A stretch of 64,000 nucleotides of DNA from the NCBI GenBank assembly GCA_937132065.1, contig CAKZNT010000053.1, positions 1 to 64,000 on the forward strand, written 5' to 3'. This document shows positions 26,276-35,159 of the stretch, in pieces; the first letter of the stretch is position 1, and each line of letters opens with the position of its first letter. The stretch is from an uncultured Loktanella sp. GTDB lineage: Bacteria > Pseudomonadota > Alphaproteobacteria > Rhodobacterales > Rhodobacteraceae. The translations under genes and the position numbers were made by a program. The notes under the pieces are model-generated. The model saw only the letters and a list, made by a program, of their open reading frames with translations. It searched no databases and had not been told where the DNA came from.

Positions 26276-27112
26276 ATGAAGACTAATGTATTCATTATCG
26301 CTGCAATCAGCGGTTTCGTAGCTGCTGGCGCAAACGCGCAGACATCTACTTTCAACAATGACGGCGCAACAGACACTGCTGTTGAGGCAATCGAAGATTC
26401 GATTTCTGACGCAGCTGAGCGTGATATTGGCCGTTTCGGCAATGAAGGCCGCACAGTCGGTTCTTACGGCTCGCTTTCCTTGCGCGGCACATCCACATCT
26501 AACGATGGCGCGACGTCTTCTGACGTTGGTGTTGGCCTGCGCTACGGCACATTCGATGGCACAAACGGCATCGACGTAACTGCAGCATTTGTTTACGGCG
26601 TTGATGACGGCGTTGAGACAGAAAACCGTCTTCAGGCTGGCATCGACTACCGTCGTGACTTCAACGACACACTGTTCGCATATGCAAAAGCTGACGCGTC
26701 TTTCGACAAGCTGTCCACAACAGCTGGCGAATACAAGCAAGACATCTTTGTTGGTGCTGGCCTTGGCTACCGCATCTTCAACGACGCTGACACACAGTGG
26801 TCTGTTCAGGCTGGTCCTGGCTACCGTGCAGCACAAGTTGTTGGCGGCGGTGAAGTGTCTGAAGCTGCGGCATCTGTTTCTTCAAACTTCTACAAGAGCC
26901 TGACAGAAACATCTTACGTCACCAATGACACAGATGTGATCTATTCCGAGTTCGCAACAACAGTGAACAACGAATTGGCTTTGAACGTTGCTTTGACAGA
27001 CACGCTGACAATGCGCACATCTTACGCGACAAACTTCAACGACCAAACAGACGCAACATTCTCTGACGCAGAGAACACATTTGGCGTATCGGTCGTTTAC
27101 AACTTCAACTAA
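26276..27112 (+). CDS. DUF481 outer-membrane protein (YdiY-like)
   Basis: 278 residues with a signal peptide (MKTNVFIIAAISGFVAAGANA, cleavage likely after ANA). The mature part is a series of amphipathic beta-strands with many Tyr, Thr and Asp (GLRYGTFDGTNGIDVTAAFVYG, LQAGIDYRRDFNDTLFAYAKADAS, GAGLGYRIFN) ending in VVYNFN with a C-terminal aromatic-rich strand, as expected for BAM insertion. DUF481 proteins are induced by salt or acid stress in some bacteria. Codon use is strongly biased (GCA, ACA, GGC), which suggests high expression. GGAGAGG precedes the ATG and an intrinsic terminator follows. Confidence 0.85.
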   Translation: MKTNVFIIAAISGFVAAGANAQTSTFNNDGATDTAVEAIEDSISDAAERDIGRFGNEGRTVGSYGSLSLRGTSTSNDGATSSDVGVGLRYGTFDGTNGIDVTAAFVYGVDDGVETENRLQAGIDYRRDFNDTLFAYAKADASFDKLSTTAGEYKQDIFVGAGLGYRIFNDADTQWSVQAGPGYRAAQVVGGGEVSEAAASVSSNFYKSLTETSYVTNDTDVIYSEFATTVNNELALNVALTDTLTMRTSYATNFNDQTDATFSDAENTFGVSVVYNFN

Positions 27113-27165
27113 TCGGGCGTGCATTCCCAAGTGGGCATGCCCTCGCATGCCCTGATTAGTGAACG

Positions 27166-27194
27166 AAGGAGGCAGAGCAATCTGCCTCCTTTTT
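27166..27194 (+). terminator. intrinsic terminator
   Basis: An 11-bp perfect stem (AAGGAGGCAGA / TCTGCCTCCTT) with a GCAA tetraloop followed by T's, 54 bases after the DUF481 gene. It also separates that gene from the convergent ccoS. Confidence 0.9.
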
Positions 27195-27210
27195 GCGTTT
27201 CGGGGATCGG

Positions 27211-27363
27211 TTAGTCGTCGATCTTGTCGTCTTCGACCAAAATCCGCCACGCGTCGCCATCGAGGTCTTCATATTGTTTGGCCCGCAGTGTCCACAAGAA
27301 GGCCACGAGCCCGAGCACAGCGAGGATCAACGACACAGGAATAAGGATCATCAAGACATTCAT
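27211..27363 (-). CDS. ccoS: cbb3 oxidase assembly protein CcoS
   Basis: A 50-residue protein: MNVLMILIPVSLILAVLGLV, then AFLWTLRAKQYEDLDGDAWR and an acidic end. This is the CcoS signature: one N-terminal span followed by F-W-[AST]-x-[KR]-x-x-Q[YF]-[DE]-D-L-[DE]. CcoS is needed to insert haem and copper into CcoN. Its ATG lies four bases past the ccoI stop, so it is the last gene of ccoGHIS. Small enough to be missed by length filters. Confidence 0.95.
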   Translation of the reverse strand: MNVLMILIPVSLILAVLGLVAFLWTLRAKQYEDLDGDAWRILVEDDKIDD

Positions 27364-27367
27364 AGTG

Positions 27368-29512
27368 TTACCTTACCCGCAACGCATTCAGCAAAACAGT
27401 GATGGAAGACGCCGACATCGCAATCGCGGCCGACAGGGGCGATGCATAGCCCAGAATCGCGACAGGCACAGCAACACAGTTGTAGGCTGCTGCAATCGAG
27501 AAGTTCTCTAAAACGCGCAGCCTTGCTGATTTCGCAGTTGCAATTGCATCGGGGATCTCTGCCATACTGCGGCTGAGAAGAACAATATCAGAGGCTGCAC
27601 GTGACGCATCCAGCGCGGACGCAGGCGAGATGGACGCATAAGCCTGCGCGAGTGCCGCGGTATCATTTAGCCCGTCCCCGACCATCAATACCTTCGCGCC
27701 GTTCTCTGACATATCCCTGATCATCTGCATCTTTTGTTCTGGCAGCAGTTGCGAGTGTGCAGATGTTACGCCAAGGCGGTCGGCAAGACCGTTTACGGCC
27801 TCTGGGGTGTCGCCAGAGAAGATATGGACGGGAATGCCTTGGGCTTGCAATGTTGCAATGGCTTCTGTTGCGCCAGCGCGCAGGGTCTCTGTGATATGAA
27901 GCTCGATTGCGTCGCTTGATCCGATTTTGAGGGCAGGGGACGACCCTGCGCCGACCCAGCTCCCTTTTCCAAGGCGAACCTGTGTGCCCTGCCACATCGC
28001 GGATATGCCTTGGCCCGGGTGCTCGGTGATGTCGGTCAGGTCCGCAGCCGTAAGGTCAGCGGGCAGTGCTGCCGCGATAGCGCGCGAAACAGGGTGTTCA
28101 GAGCCACGTGCCATTGCTGCCAGAACGGCAAGGCTGTCTGGCGCGATTGTCGCTGTGTCGATACGGGCGTAGCCCTCGGTGAGCGTGCCCGTCTTGTCAA
28201 ACACGACCGTGTCGATTTGGGAAAGTCTCTCAAGCGCGGTTCCGTTTTTCACCAGAAGCCCGCGCCGGAACAGGCGCCCTGTTGCCGTTGTCATCACCGC
28301 AGGCACGGCAAGGCCAAGCGCGCAGGGGCATGTAATAATCAGCACTGAAATCGCGATATTGAGCGCCAGTGCGACATCGGCAGACAAGACCATCCAGCCG
28401 ATAAATGTAACAAGCGCCAGCAGGTGCACGGCAGGGGCGTAGATTTGCGCGGCACGGTCCGCCAATGCGGTATACTTGTTGCGCGCACCTTCGGCGGTTT
28501 CGACCAGTGCGGCCATGCGGGCAAGTGTCGTATCTGCGCCAACAGCCGTCACAACCAACGTGATCGGCCCTGTGAGGTTCACCTCACCCGCTGCAATCTG
28601 GTCGCCAACCTTTACATTTACAGGCAGGCTCTCGCCCGTCAGGAAGGATCGATCCATGTCCGAGCCGCCGCTGGTGATTTTGCCGTCAACGGGGACGCGC
28701 ATCCCGACCATCACACGGATTGTGTCGCCCAAGGCAAGTGTGGTCACTGGAACGGTGCGGGCAATGCCGTCTTGAATACGCACTGCATTCGGGCTGGCAA
28801 GCGCGCTCAATTCTTGCGCGGCAGAGCGGGCGGCGATCCTTGTGCGATGGTCAAGGTAGCGCCCGATCAGAAGGAAGAACGTGAGCGACAGGGCCGCGTC
28901 AAAGTAGACACTTTCGCCGCCAGTCGCCGTTTCAAAGACCGATAGTCCCGCCGCAAGGATGATCGCCAAGGAAATTGGCACATCCATGTTCATCGACCAA
29001 ACGCGCAGGGCTTGCCATGCGTTGCGAAAGAAAACCTGCGCAGAGAATGCCAGAGCGGGCACAGCAATAAGAGCTGACAGCCAGTGGAACATCTGCTGGG
29101 TTGCGTGGGCTGCGCCCGACCAGACCGCTACCGAGAACAGCATGACGTTCATCATCGCAAACCCGGCAACCGCCAGGCGGATTAAAAGCCTGCGACCCTC
29201 TGCGTCCGTCTCGACAGAGGCCATCATTGGCGCGTCGAGAATGTGCGCTTCATAGCCTGCGTCCGCGAGGGTGTTGACCATGGTTTCGGGGTCGATGTCT
29301 TTGGCTGCGATTGTGACACGCTTGCGGCTTAGGTTGACGCGGGCATCTGTGACGCCTTCAACCGCGAGCAAGGCCCGTTCCACCGTGCCGATACAACCAG
29401 CACAATGGATTGTCGGCAGCGACAGAACGATATCGCTGTCACTGATTGCACGTGCGGCGACGTCTTGCGCCAGCGGCGTGACAGAGCAGGCAGGGCAGGC
29501 GGCAACGCTCAT
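27368..29512 (-). CDS. ccoI: copper-translocating P-type ATPase CcoI (FixI)
   Basis: 714 residues. The N-terminus has a short Cys motif (CPAC) and an HMA domain with CAGC. The membrane metal site is CPC (IITCPCALGLAVP), the phosphorylation site DKTGTLTEG, the nucleotide domain HP motif SEHPVSRAI, and the hinge MVGDGLNDTAALA. It exports copper to the periplasmic side for cbb3 oxidase assembly rather than for resistance. Its ATG overlaps the ccoH stop in an ATGA arrangement. Confidence 0.96.
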   Translation of the reverse strand: MSVAACPACSVTPLAQDVAARAISDSDIVLSLPTIHCAGCIGTVERALLAVEGVTDARVNLSRKRVTIAAKDIDPETMVNTLADAGYEAHILDAPMMASVETDAEGRRLLIRLAVAGFAMMNVMLFSVAVWSGAAHATQQMFHWLSALIAVPALAFSAQVFFRNAWQALRVWSMNMDVPISLAIILAAGLSVFETATGGESVYFDAALSLTFFLLIGRYLDHRTRIAARSAAQELSALASPNAVRIQDGIARTVPVTTLALGDTIRVMVGMRVPVDGKITSGGSDMDRSFLTGESLPVNVKVGDQIAAGEVNLTGPITLVVTAVGADTTLARMAALVETAEGARNKYTALADRAAQIYAPAVHLLALVTFIGWMVLSADVALALNIAISVLIITCPCALGLAVPAVMTTATGRLFRRGLLVKNGTALERLSQIDTVVFDKTGTLTEGYARIDTATIAPDSLAVLAAMARGSEHPVSRAIAAALPADLTAADLTDITEHPGQGISAMWQGTQVRLGKGSWVGAGSSPALKIGSSDAIELHITETLRAGATEAIATLQAQGIPVHIFSGDTPEAVNGLADRLGVTSAHSQLLPEQKMQMIRDMSENGAKVLMVGDGLNDTAALAQAYASISPASALDASRAASDIVLLSRSMAEIPDAIATAKSARLRVLENFSIAAAYNCVAVPVAILGYASPLSAAIAMSASSITVLLNALRVR

Positions 29513-29973
29513 CTGTTCATCTCAACGATAATGCGTTGCTTGAACTCTGTGCCATCCTCCGCCTTTGCCACCAGCCGCAGGTTCCAGTTGCCTGTCGCCA
29601 AATCAACAGGCGCGGTAAAGTCGCTTCCGTCGAATACCAAAATGGGGGTCTCGTCGGAGGCCACGTTTGTCGCACGCCCTAGCACAGCAGACACGATTTC
29701 GGGTTCAACGGGTGCGCCGTCCTTGCGGAAGCTCAGGCGCAATTGGCCCGCCTCTACTTTCGCGCCGACATCCCAGCCAAGTGCGAGCTGCGCGGCCCGA
29801 TCATCGTCAAATGTCTGGCTTGCGACATAGGTATTTTTCACCTCGAGGCCGGGGAAGGTCGCGACCGCGTTAAAGGCTAAAAACAGGTTCACACCGATGA
29901 TGACCGCAAATGCGCTGACCATGATTGCCAAGAACTTCTTGCCCGTCATCTTGCCTGCCGTTGTTTGGGTCAT
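29509..29973 (-). CDS. ccoH: cbb3 assembly protein CcoH (FixH)
   Basis: 154 residues. One N-terminal transmembrane anchor (FLAIMVSAFAVIIGVNLFLAF) precedes a periplasmic beta-rich FixH domain (FPGLEVKNTYVASQTFDDDRAAQLALGWDV, LVAKAEDGTEFKQRIIVEM). It interacts with CcoI and oxidase subunits during assembly. Its start shares TAATG with the ccoG stop. Confidence 0.92.
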   Translation of the reverse strand: MTQTTAGKMTGKKFLAIMVSAFAVIIGVNLFLAFNAVATFPGLEVKNTYVASQTFDDDRAAQLALGWDVGAKVEAGQLRLSFRKDGAPVEPEIVSAVLGRATNVASDETPILVFDGSDFTAPVDLATGNWNLRLVAKAEDGTEFKQRIIVEMNR

Positions 29974-31385
29974 TATCGCGCCTTTCCGTTAAAGATATTG
30001 TCGCGGTGAGCACGCTCGCCGTTTTGAACATCTTCTACCCAGAACCGAAGCGGAGTTACATCAGTTGTTGCAGCAGGATCACCCGCTGGCGCTGTGACAT
30101 ATACGCGCTGGATCGACGAGGTATCAGCAGGCACAACGACCAGATTGCTGTCACGCCCCTCAAGCGTCAGGACAAGCCCCGCTTCGGTGGTGATAGACAG
30201 CGCAAACTCGCGGGGTTCACCGTGTTTGTTGCGCAGGCGCAGGTTGTAAGTGTTGCGCACCGCACCATCAGAAAGCGTGATATAAGTCGGGTTGCGCACG
30301 GCTTCTGCTGTCATGTCGATATCGGCACGAATAAACAGCGCAAAGATCAAGCCAACGCCGATAAGCGACCATAGGGTTGTGTAAATGATCGTGCGAGGGC
30401 GCAAAATGTGCTGCCAGATCGGGCGAGGGGTCGCGCCTGCACGCTCCGCAGGTTCATCCGAGAGTGCGAGATAGTCGATCAGCCCGCGCGGCTTGCCGAT
30501 GCGTTCCATGACGTCGTCACAAGCGTCAATGCACAGAGCACAGGTGATGCACTCCATCTGCTGCCCTTCACGAATGTCGATCCCCATCGGGCAGACGTTC
30601 ACGCAAGCCATGCAGTCGATACAATCGCCCGCGCCTTCAACCCGCTTTTTGCCGCGTGGTTCGCCGCGCCATTCGCGGTAGGCCACTGTCAGCGTGTCAT
30701 TGTCCATCATCGCGCCTTGAATGCGCGGCCATGGGCACATGTAGATGCAGACCTGTTCACGCATGAAGCCGCCAAACAGAAATGTAGTTGCGGTTAAAAC
30801 GGCGATGGTCGAATAGGCAACAGGGTGCGCAATGCCAGCGGACAAATCACGCAAGAGGCTTGGTGCATCCGTAAAGTAGAAGACCCATGCGCCGCCTGTC
30901 GCAACGGCGATCAGCAACCAAACGGCCCATTTTGTCAGCCGTAGGCGCCACTTTTTCATGTCCCATTTAGACTTCCAAAGGCGGACCCGCGCGTTGCGGT
31001 CACCTTCAATCCAGCGCTCGACGAGGATGAAGAGATCCGTCCAAACGGTTTGCGGACAGGCGTAGCCACACCAGACGCGCCCTAAGGCAGATGTGAACAG
31101 AAACAGGCCAAGCCCTGCCATAATCAAGAGGCCCGCGACAAAGTAAAACTCGTGCGGCCAGATTTCGATCCAGAAGAAATAGAATCGGCGATGCGCCAGA
31201 TCAATCAGGACAGCCTGATCGGGTAGCGCAGGGCCACGGTCCCAGCGAATCCACGGCGTTAAGTAGTAAATTCCTAGCGTAAACGCCATAATCCACCACT
31301 TAAACGTGCGGAAAAATCCTGTGACACGGCGCGGAAAGATAGGCTCTTGCGCCGCAAATAACTTTGGGGGGGGGGTCGTATTCAT
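29973..31385 (-). CDS. ccoG: cbb3 assembly ferredoxin-like protein CcoG (FixG)
   Basis: 470 residues with about five membrane spans and a dicluster ferredoxin segment: CIDCMACVNVCPMGIDIREG and CITCALCIDACDDVMERIGKP. Upstream membrane cysteines (WCGYACPQTVW, CIYMCPW) are also conserved. The C-terminal periplasmic IgG-like domain (YNLRLRNKHGEPREFALSI) is complete. CcoG is a copper reductase that supplies Cu(I) for cbb3 assembly. A poly-G run of nine lies in codons 7-9 near the start (31370-31378), a possible slippage point. An FNR-type box lies 56 bases upstream of the ATG. Confidence 0.95.
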   Translation of the reverse strand: MNTTPPPKLFAAQEPIFPRRVTGFFRTFKWWIMAFTLGIYYLTPWIRWDRGPALPDQAVLIDLAHRRFYFFWIEIWPHEFYFVAGLLIMAGLGLFLFTSALGRVWCGYACPQTVWTDLFILVERWIEGDRNARVRLWKSKWDMKKWRLRLTKWAVWLLIAVATGGAWVFYFTDAPSLLRDLSAGIAHPVAYSTIAVLTATTFLFGGFMREQVCIYMCPWPRIQGAMMDNDTLTVAYREWRGEPRGKKRVEGAGDCIDCMACVNVCPMGIDIREGQQMECITCALCIDACDDVMERIGKPRGLIDYLALSDEPAERAGATPRPIWQHILRPRTIIYTTLWSLIGVGLIFALFIRADIDMTAEAVRNPTYITLSDGAVRNTYNLRLRNKHGEPREFALSITTEAGLVLTLEGRDSNLVVVPADTSSIQRVYVTAPAGDPAATTDVTPLRFWVEDVQNGERAHRDNIFNGKAR

Positions 31386-31440
31386 AATGTGTCCAGACCT
31401 GTTCGCAAGGCTTGCATAAGCCTAGCACAGGTAGGGGGCA

Positions 31441-31454
31441 TTGATGTAGGTCAA
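31441..31454. promoter_or_regulatory. FNR/FixK-type box upstream of ccoG
   Basis: TTGATGTAGGTCAA matches the TTGAT-N4-ATCAA consensus at nine of ten fixed positions. It is 56 bases from the ccoG start and lies between the ccoNOQP terminator and ccoG. This gives ccoGHIS its own oxygen-controlled promoter, presumably served by FnrL. Confidence 0.8.
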
Positions 31455-31460
31455 GCCAAC

Positions 31461-31502
31461 AAAAAACCCGCCCCCAGAATGCGCGAACAGGCTGGGAGCG
31501 GG
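31461..31502 (-). terminator. intrinsic terminator of ccoNOQP
   Basis: Read on the minus strand, an 11-bp stem with one G-U pair (CCCGCTCCCAG / CTGGGGGCGGG) is followed by six T's. The stem arms lie at 31492-31502 and 31467-31477. Confidence 0.88.
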
Positions 31503-31505
31503 CTT

Positions 31506-31529
31506 GCTCTGCGCGAGGTGGCGCAGAGC
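31506..31529 (-). other. second hairpin downstream of ccoP
   Basis: A perfect 9-bp stem (GCTCTGCGC / GCGCAGAGC) with a 6-base loop sits between the ccoP stop and the terminator. It may protect the 3' end of the ccoNOQP mRNA or act as a backup terminator. Confidence 0.6.
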
Positions 31530-31556
31530 GTCCTCCTGTTGGACAGGGGATTGTGT

Positions 31557-32426
31557 TTATTCACCGCCACCGAGTTGGTGAACGTAGGCGGCAACTGCAT
31601 TGACGTCAGAAACGCTAAGGCGTGGACCCCAAGCCGGCATGACGCCAAACCGCGCATATTTGACAGAGTCGGTCAGTGTTTCAATATCACCGCCATAGAG
31701 CCAGATCGCATCGGCAAGGTTTGGTGCGCCAAGATCGCGCTCGCCTTTGCCTTCAACGCCGTGACAGGCACTACATTGCTCGTCAAAGATGACAGCGCCT
31801 TGTTCTGCTTTCGCCGCGTCAAACTCTGTTGAAGACAGTGAAATGACGTGCTGCACAACATTGTCGATCTCGTCGGATTCCAGAATTTCGCCATAAGCGG
31901 GCATCTGGGACCAACGGGCGTCAAGGTCTGTTTCGTTGCGGATACCGTGATTGATCGTATAAGCGATTTCCTCGAGGGTTCCGCCCCAAAGCCAGTCATC
32001 GTCCAGCAAGTTGGGATAGCCCTTTGCCCCAGCCGCACCAGAGCCGTGGCACTGGGAGCAGTTGGTGCGGAAAACCGCAGCCCCACCCGCAATCGCGAAA
32101 CGGTTCAGGTCTTCGTTGGCTTCAAGTTCTGCAAGGTCGACCTCTGCAAGCGCGGCACGCAGATCGGCGTTCTTGTCGTTAAACGCGGTGATGTCGGCTG
32201 CAACATTGGCACGGGTAGAATACCCGAGGTAGCCCTCTGTTGCCCCTTTGATCATCGGCCAAGCAGGGTAGGCGATCACATACCAGATGCCCCAAACGAT
32301 GCAGAGGTAGAATGACCAGAGCCACCAACGCGGCAAGGGGTTGTTCAGCTCTTTGATGCCGTCCCACTCGTGGCCTGTTGTTTCGACACCTGTTTCTGTG
32401 TCGATATCTTTTTCATGTTCGCTCAT
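31557..32426 (-). CDS. ccoP: cbb3 oxidase subunit III, dihaem cytochrome CcoP
   Basis: 289 residues. An N-terminal span (WWLWSFYLCIVWGIWYVIAYPAW) anchors two periplasmic cytochrome c domains with haem sites CSQCH and CSACH. Distal Met ligands are plausible in SQMPAYGE and GVMPAWGP. The start overlaps the ccoQ stop by four bases (ATGA). CcoP receives electrons from cytochrome c and passes them to CcoO. Confidence 0.96.
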   Translation of the reverse strand: MSEHEKDIDTETGVETTGHEWDGIKELNNPLPRWWLWSFYLCIVWGIWYVIAYPAWPMIKGATEGYLGYSTRANVAADITAFNDKNADLRAALAEVDLAELEANEDLNRFAIAGGAAVFRTNCSQCHGSGAAGAKGYPNLLDDDWLWGGTLEEIAYTINHGIRNETDLDARWSQMPAYGEILESDEIDNVVQHVISLSSTEFDAAKAEQGAVIFDEQCSACHGVEGKGERDLGAPNLADAIWLYGGDIETLTDSVKYARFGVMPAWGPRLSVSDVNAVAAYVHQLGGGE

Positions 32427-32617
32427 TTGTTTGCCTCCGCTTGTGGGTGGTCATTGTCCGCCGTGGTCTCATTGCGGAAAACAACATTGGCGGTGTCATT
32501 GTGCTCTTTGCGACTGCCGGGGCGAAACGCCCAGACAACCGTGCCGAGGAAAAACAGCGTCATCAGGATTAAAAACCAGCTGTCCGCGAATTCGCGCAGA
32601 ATGGAGTATTTATCCAT
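32423..32617 (-). CDS. ccoQ: cbb3 oxidase subunit IV CcoQ (FixQ)
   Basis: 64 residues with one span (WFLILMTLFFLGTVVWAFRPGS) and a polar tail; WAFRPGSRKEH is the CcoQ signature. It stabilises the association of CcoP with the CcoNO core. Lies 14 bases after ccoO. Confidence 0.93.
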   Translation of the reverse strand: MDKYSILREFADSWFLILMTLFFLGTVVWAFRPGSRKEHNDTANVVFRNETTADNDHPQAEANK

Positions 32618-32630
32618 TGCTCATGTCCTC

Positions 32631-33356
32631 CTAGCGGCTTGCTTCGGGGGTGAAGGTCGAGAAATCAACCAACGTTCCGAGCATTTGCAAGTAAGCGATC
32701 AAGGCATCCATTTCGGTCAACTCGGACTGTGCGTCAAAGTTGCTGACAACCGCATTCGGGTAGCGTTCCAACAGCCCGTCAAAGTCGCTGTCGGGATCAG
32801 CCTGTGCCAAGAAATCGGCCGGCCCCTGTTCGATCATTTCATCCGTGTAAGGCACGCCGACAAAGCGGTGTGTTTTCATCAGATCCTGAATGTATTCACC
32901 TTCGATCTCGACATCGGACAAAAACGCATACTTGGGCATGATTGATTCAGGCACAACAGACTGTGGGTCTGACATGTGATCTACGTGCCAAGCATCCGAA
33001 TAGCGGCCTCCAACGCGGGCCACGTCAGGCCCGGTTCGCTTTGATCCCCATTGGAACGGGTGGTCATACATGCTTTCTGCGGCAAGTGAATAGTGACCAT
33101 AGCGTTCGACTTCGTCGCGCATCGGGCGGATCATCTGGCTGTGGCAGTTGTAGCAACCTTCACGGATATAGATGTCGCGTCCCGTCAGTTCGAGCGGCGA
33201 GTAGGGGCGCATGCCCTCTACCTCTTCGATTGTGTTCTCGAGGTAGAAGAGCGGTGCGATTTCGACTATTCCGCCGATTGAAACGACAATCAGGGAGCCG
33301 ACCAAGAGCAAAGTTGGACTACGCTCAAGGATTTGGTGTTTATTGAGAAAACCCAT
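32631..33356 (-). CDS. ccoO: cbb3 oxidase subunit II, monohaem cytochrome CcoO
   Basis: 241 residues from ATG 33356 ([14 protein letters not shown]); a longer frame to 33416 runs into the end of ccoN and is not needed. An N-terminal span ([23 protein letters not shown]) precedes a periplasmic haem domain with [11 protein letters not shown] and [10 protein letters not shown] (Met ligand region). Thirteen bases separate it from the ccoN stop. Confidence 0.96.
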   Translation of the reverse strand: MGFLNKHQILERSPTLLLVGSLIVVSIGGIVEIAPLFYLENTIEEVEGMRPYSPLELTGRDIYIREGCYNCHSQMIRPMRDEVERYGHYSLAAESMYDHPFQWGSKRTGPDVARVGGRYSDAWHVDHMSDPQSVVPESIMPKYAFLSDVEIEGEYIQDLMKTHRFVGVPYTDEMIEQGPADFLAQADPDSDFDGLLERYPNAVVSNFDAQSELTEMDALIAYLQMLGTLVDFSTFTPEASR

Positions 33357-33369
33357 ATTTTCAGGCTCC

Positions 33370-34968
33370 TTATTGTGTCGGAACGCCGACCGGCGCAGTG
33401 ACAACTTTGCCAGCACGGATCGTCATCCACATGTTCCAGACCATGATGCCAGCACCAGTGAGATAAAGAACCCCACCAAGGCCACGCACCACAAGCATCG
33501 GGTATTTCGCAACAACGGTGTCAGCGAAACTGTTGACCAAGAAACCTTGGGCGTCGACTTCACGCCACATCAGGCCTTCCATGATCCCGGAAACCCACAT
33601 TGAGGATGCGTAAAGAACGATCCCGACAGTGGCCAACCAGAAGTGCCAGTTGATCGCAGCCATCGAATGCATCTGTGCACGACCCCAAAGACGTGGCGTG
33701 AGGAAGTAAAGTGCACCAAAGGTGATCATCCCGTTCCAGCCAAGAGCGCCAGAGTGCACGTGACCAATTGTCCAGTCAGTGTAGTGCGACAGCGAGTTCA
33801 CAGCGCGGATCGACATCATCGGACCCTCGAATGTGGACATGCCGTAGAACGCGAGCGACGTGACCATCATACGGATGATCGGGTCAGTGCGCAGCTTGTC
33901 CCACGCGCCTTGCAGCGTCATCAGACCGTTGATCATACCACCCCAGCTCGGCATCCACAGGATGATCGAGAAGACCATGCCAAGTGTGCCAGCCCAGTCG
34001 GGCAAAGCGGTGTAGTGCAGGTGGTGTGGACCCGCCCAGATGTAGAGGAAGATCAGCGCCCAGAAGTGGATGATTGACAGTTTATACGAGAAAACCGGAC
34101 GACCCGCCTGCTTTGGCACGAAGTAATACATCATCCCGAGGAAGCCCGCAGTAAGGAAGAAGCCAACCGCGTTATGCCCATACCACCACTGGGTCATCGC
34201 ATCTTGAACGCCCGAGAAAACCTGAACCGATTTGCTGCCCCAGATGGAGACAGGGATCGACAGGTTGTTGACGATATGAAGCATCGCGATTGTCACGATG
34301 AATGCGAGGTAGAACCAGTTGGCAACGTAGATGTGGCGTTCTTTACGGGTAAAGATCGTTCCCATAAACGCCACGAGATAAGCCACCCAGACGATTGTCA
34401 GCCAGATATCTGCGACCCACTCCGGTTCGGCGTATTCTTTGGCTTGTGTGGCGCCAAGAACGTAGCCTGTCGCGGCCATGACGATAAAGAGGTTGTAGCC
34501 CCAGAACACAAACCAGCCAAGGTTTCCGCCCCAAAGGCGTGCGCCGCTCGTGCGCTGGACCACGTAGAACGAGGTCATGATCAATGCGTTTCCGCCAAAT
34601 GCGAAAATCACCGCACTGGTGTGCAGCGGGCGCAGGCGACCAAAGTTTGCAAAAGGTTGTGCCCATTCGACGTTCAATGACGGAAACGCCAGTTGAAAGG
34701 CGATGATGACGCCGACGGTAAAACCGACGATACCCCAAAACGCCGTTGCAATGACGCCAGCACGCACAACGCCGTCCATATATCCGTTCTTATCAACGTG
34801 AACCGGCTTTTCGTCGGTATTACGCAATACCCAGACAAATGTGCCAAATGAAGCCAACAATATCAGGATAGCGTGCACCTGATATGCCAGATCGCGGGCA
34901 AAATTCGCCGCGATTGCAGCAATGAGCATAACTATGCCCAAAGCCACGAGTTTAAAATAATTGAGCAT
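33370..34968 (-). CDS. ccoN: cbb3 cytochrome c oxidase catalytic subunit CcoN
   Basis: 532 residues, about twelve spans. Conserved segments include [17 protein letters not shown] (haem-ligand His), [26 protein letters not shown] (His of CuB/haem site), [15 protein letters not shown] (CuB His pair), and [18 protein letters not shown]. It reduces oxygen to water with high affinity at haem b3-CuB in the inner membrane and pumps protons. First gene of ccoNOQP. An FNR-type box lies about 86 bases upstream of its ATG. Confidence 0.97.
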   Translation of the reverse strand: MLNYFKLVALGIVMLIAAIAANFARDLAYQVHAILILLASFGTFVWVLRNTDEKPVHVDKNGYMDGVVRAGVIATAFWGIVGFTVGVIIAFQLAFPSLNVEWAQPFANFGRLRPLHTSAVIFAFGGNALIMTSFYVVQRTSGARLWGGNLGWFVFWGYNLFIVMAATGYVLGATQAKEYAEPEWVADIWLTIVWVAYLVAFMGTIFTRKERHIYVANWFYLAFIVTIAMLHIVNNLSIPVSIWGSKSVQVFSGVQDAMTQWWYGHNAVGFFLTAGFLGMMYYFVPKQAGRPVFSYKLSIIHFWALIFLYIWAGPHHLHYTALPDWAGTLGMVFSIILWMPSWGGMINGLMTLQGAWDKLRTDPIIRMMVTSLAFYGMSTFEGPMMSIRAVNSLSHYTDWTIGHVHSGALGWNGMITFGALYFLTPRLWGRAQMHSMAAINWHFWLATVGIVLYASSMWVSGIMEGLMWREVDAQGFLVNSFADTVVAKYPMLVVRGLGGVLYLTGAGIMVWNMWMTIRAGKVVTAPVGVPTQ

Positions 34969-35053
34969 AGGAACCCCTCGTTCTTACGACGCAGCAGTAA
35001 GCCACGACAACCTGTTCGCTTGGCACATGTGACGGATGCGGGTTACGGAAACC

Positions 35054-35067
35054 TTGATCTGAGTCAA
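35054..35067. promoter_or_regulatory. FNR/FixK-type box between ccoN and usp
   Basis: TTGATCTGAGTCAA matches TTGAT-N4-ATCAA at nine of ten fixed positions, with the same G for A variant as the ccoG box. It lies 86 bases from the ccoN start and 93 from the usp start, so it could serve both divergent genes. Confidence 0.85.
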
Positions 35068-35159
35068 ACAACGATGTTTTCAGACCTTGCGATAGATCAA
35101 AGACGGCCCGCCCATCTGTGCCGATGTTGGCCTCTATAATGGTCTTTCGGGAGGCGTCC

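Noticed and set aside
26249-26836. 195-aa minus-strand ORF opposite the DUF481 gene
   Set aside because: Cys/Val-rich artefact of the highly biased codons of the outer-membrane protein.
28424-28945. Plus-strand ORF opposite ccoI
   Set aside because: Lies wholly within the P-type ATPase gene and resembles no protein.
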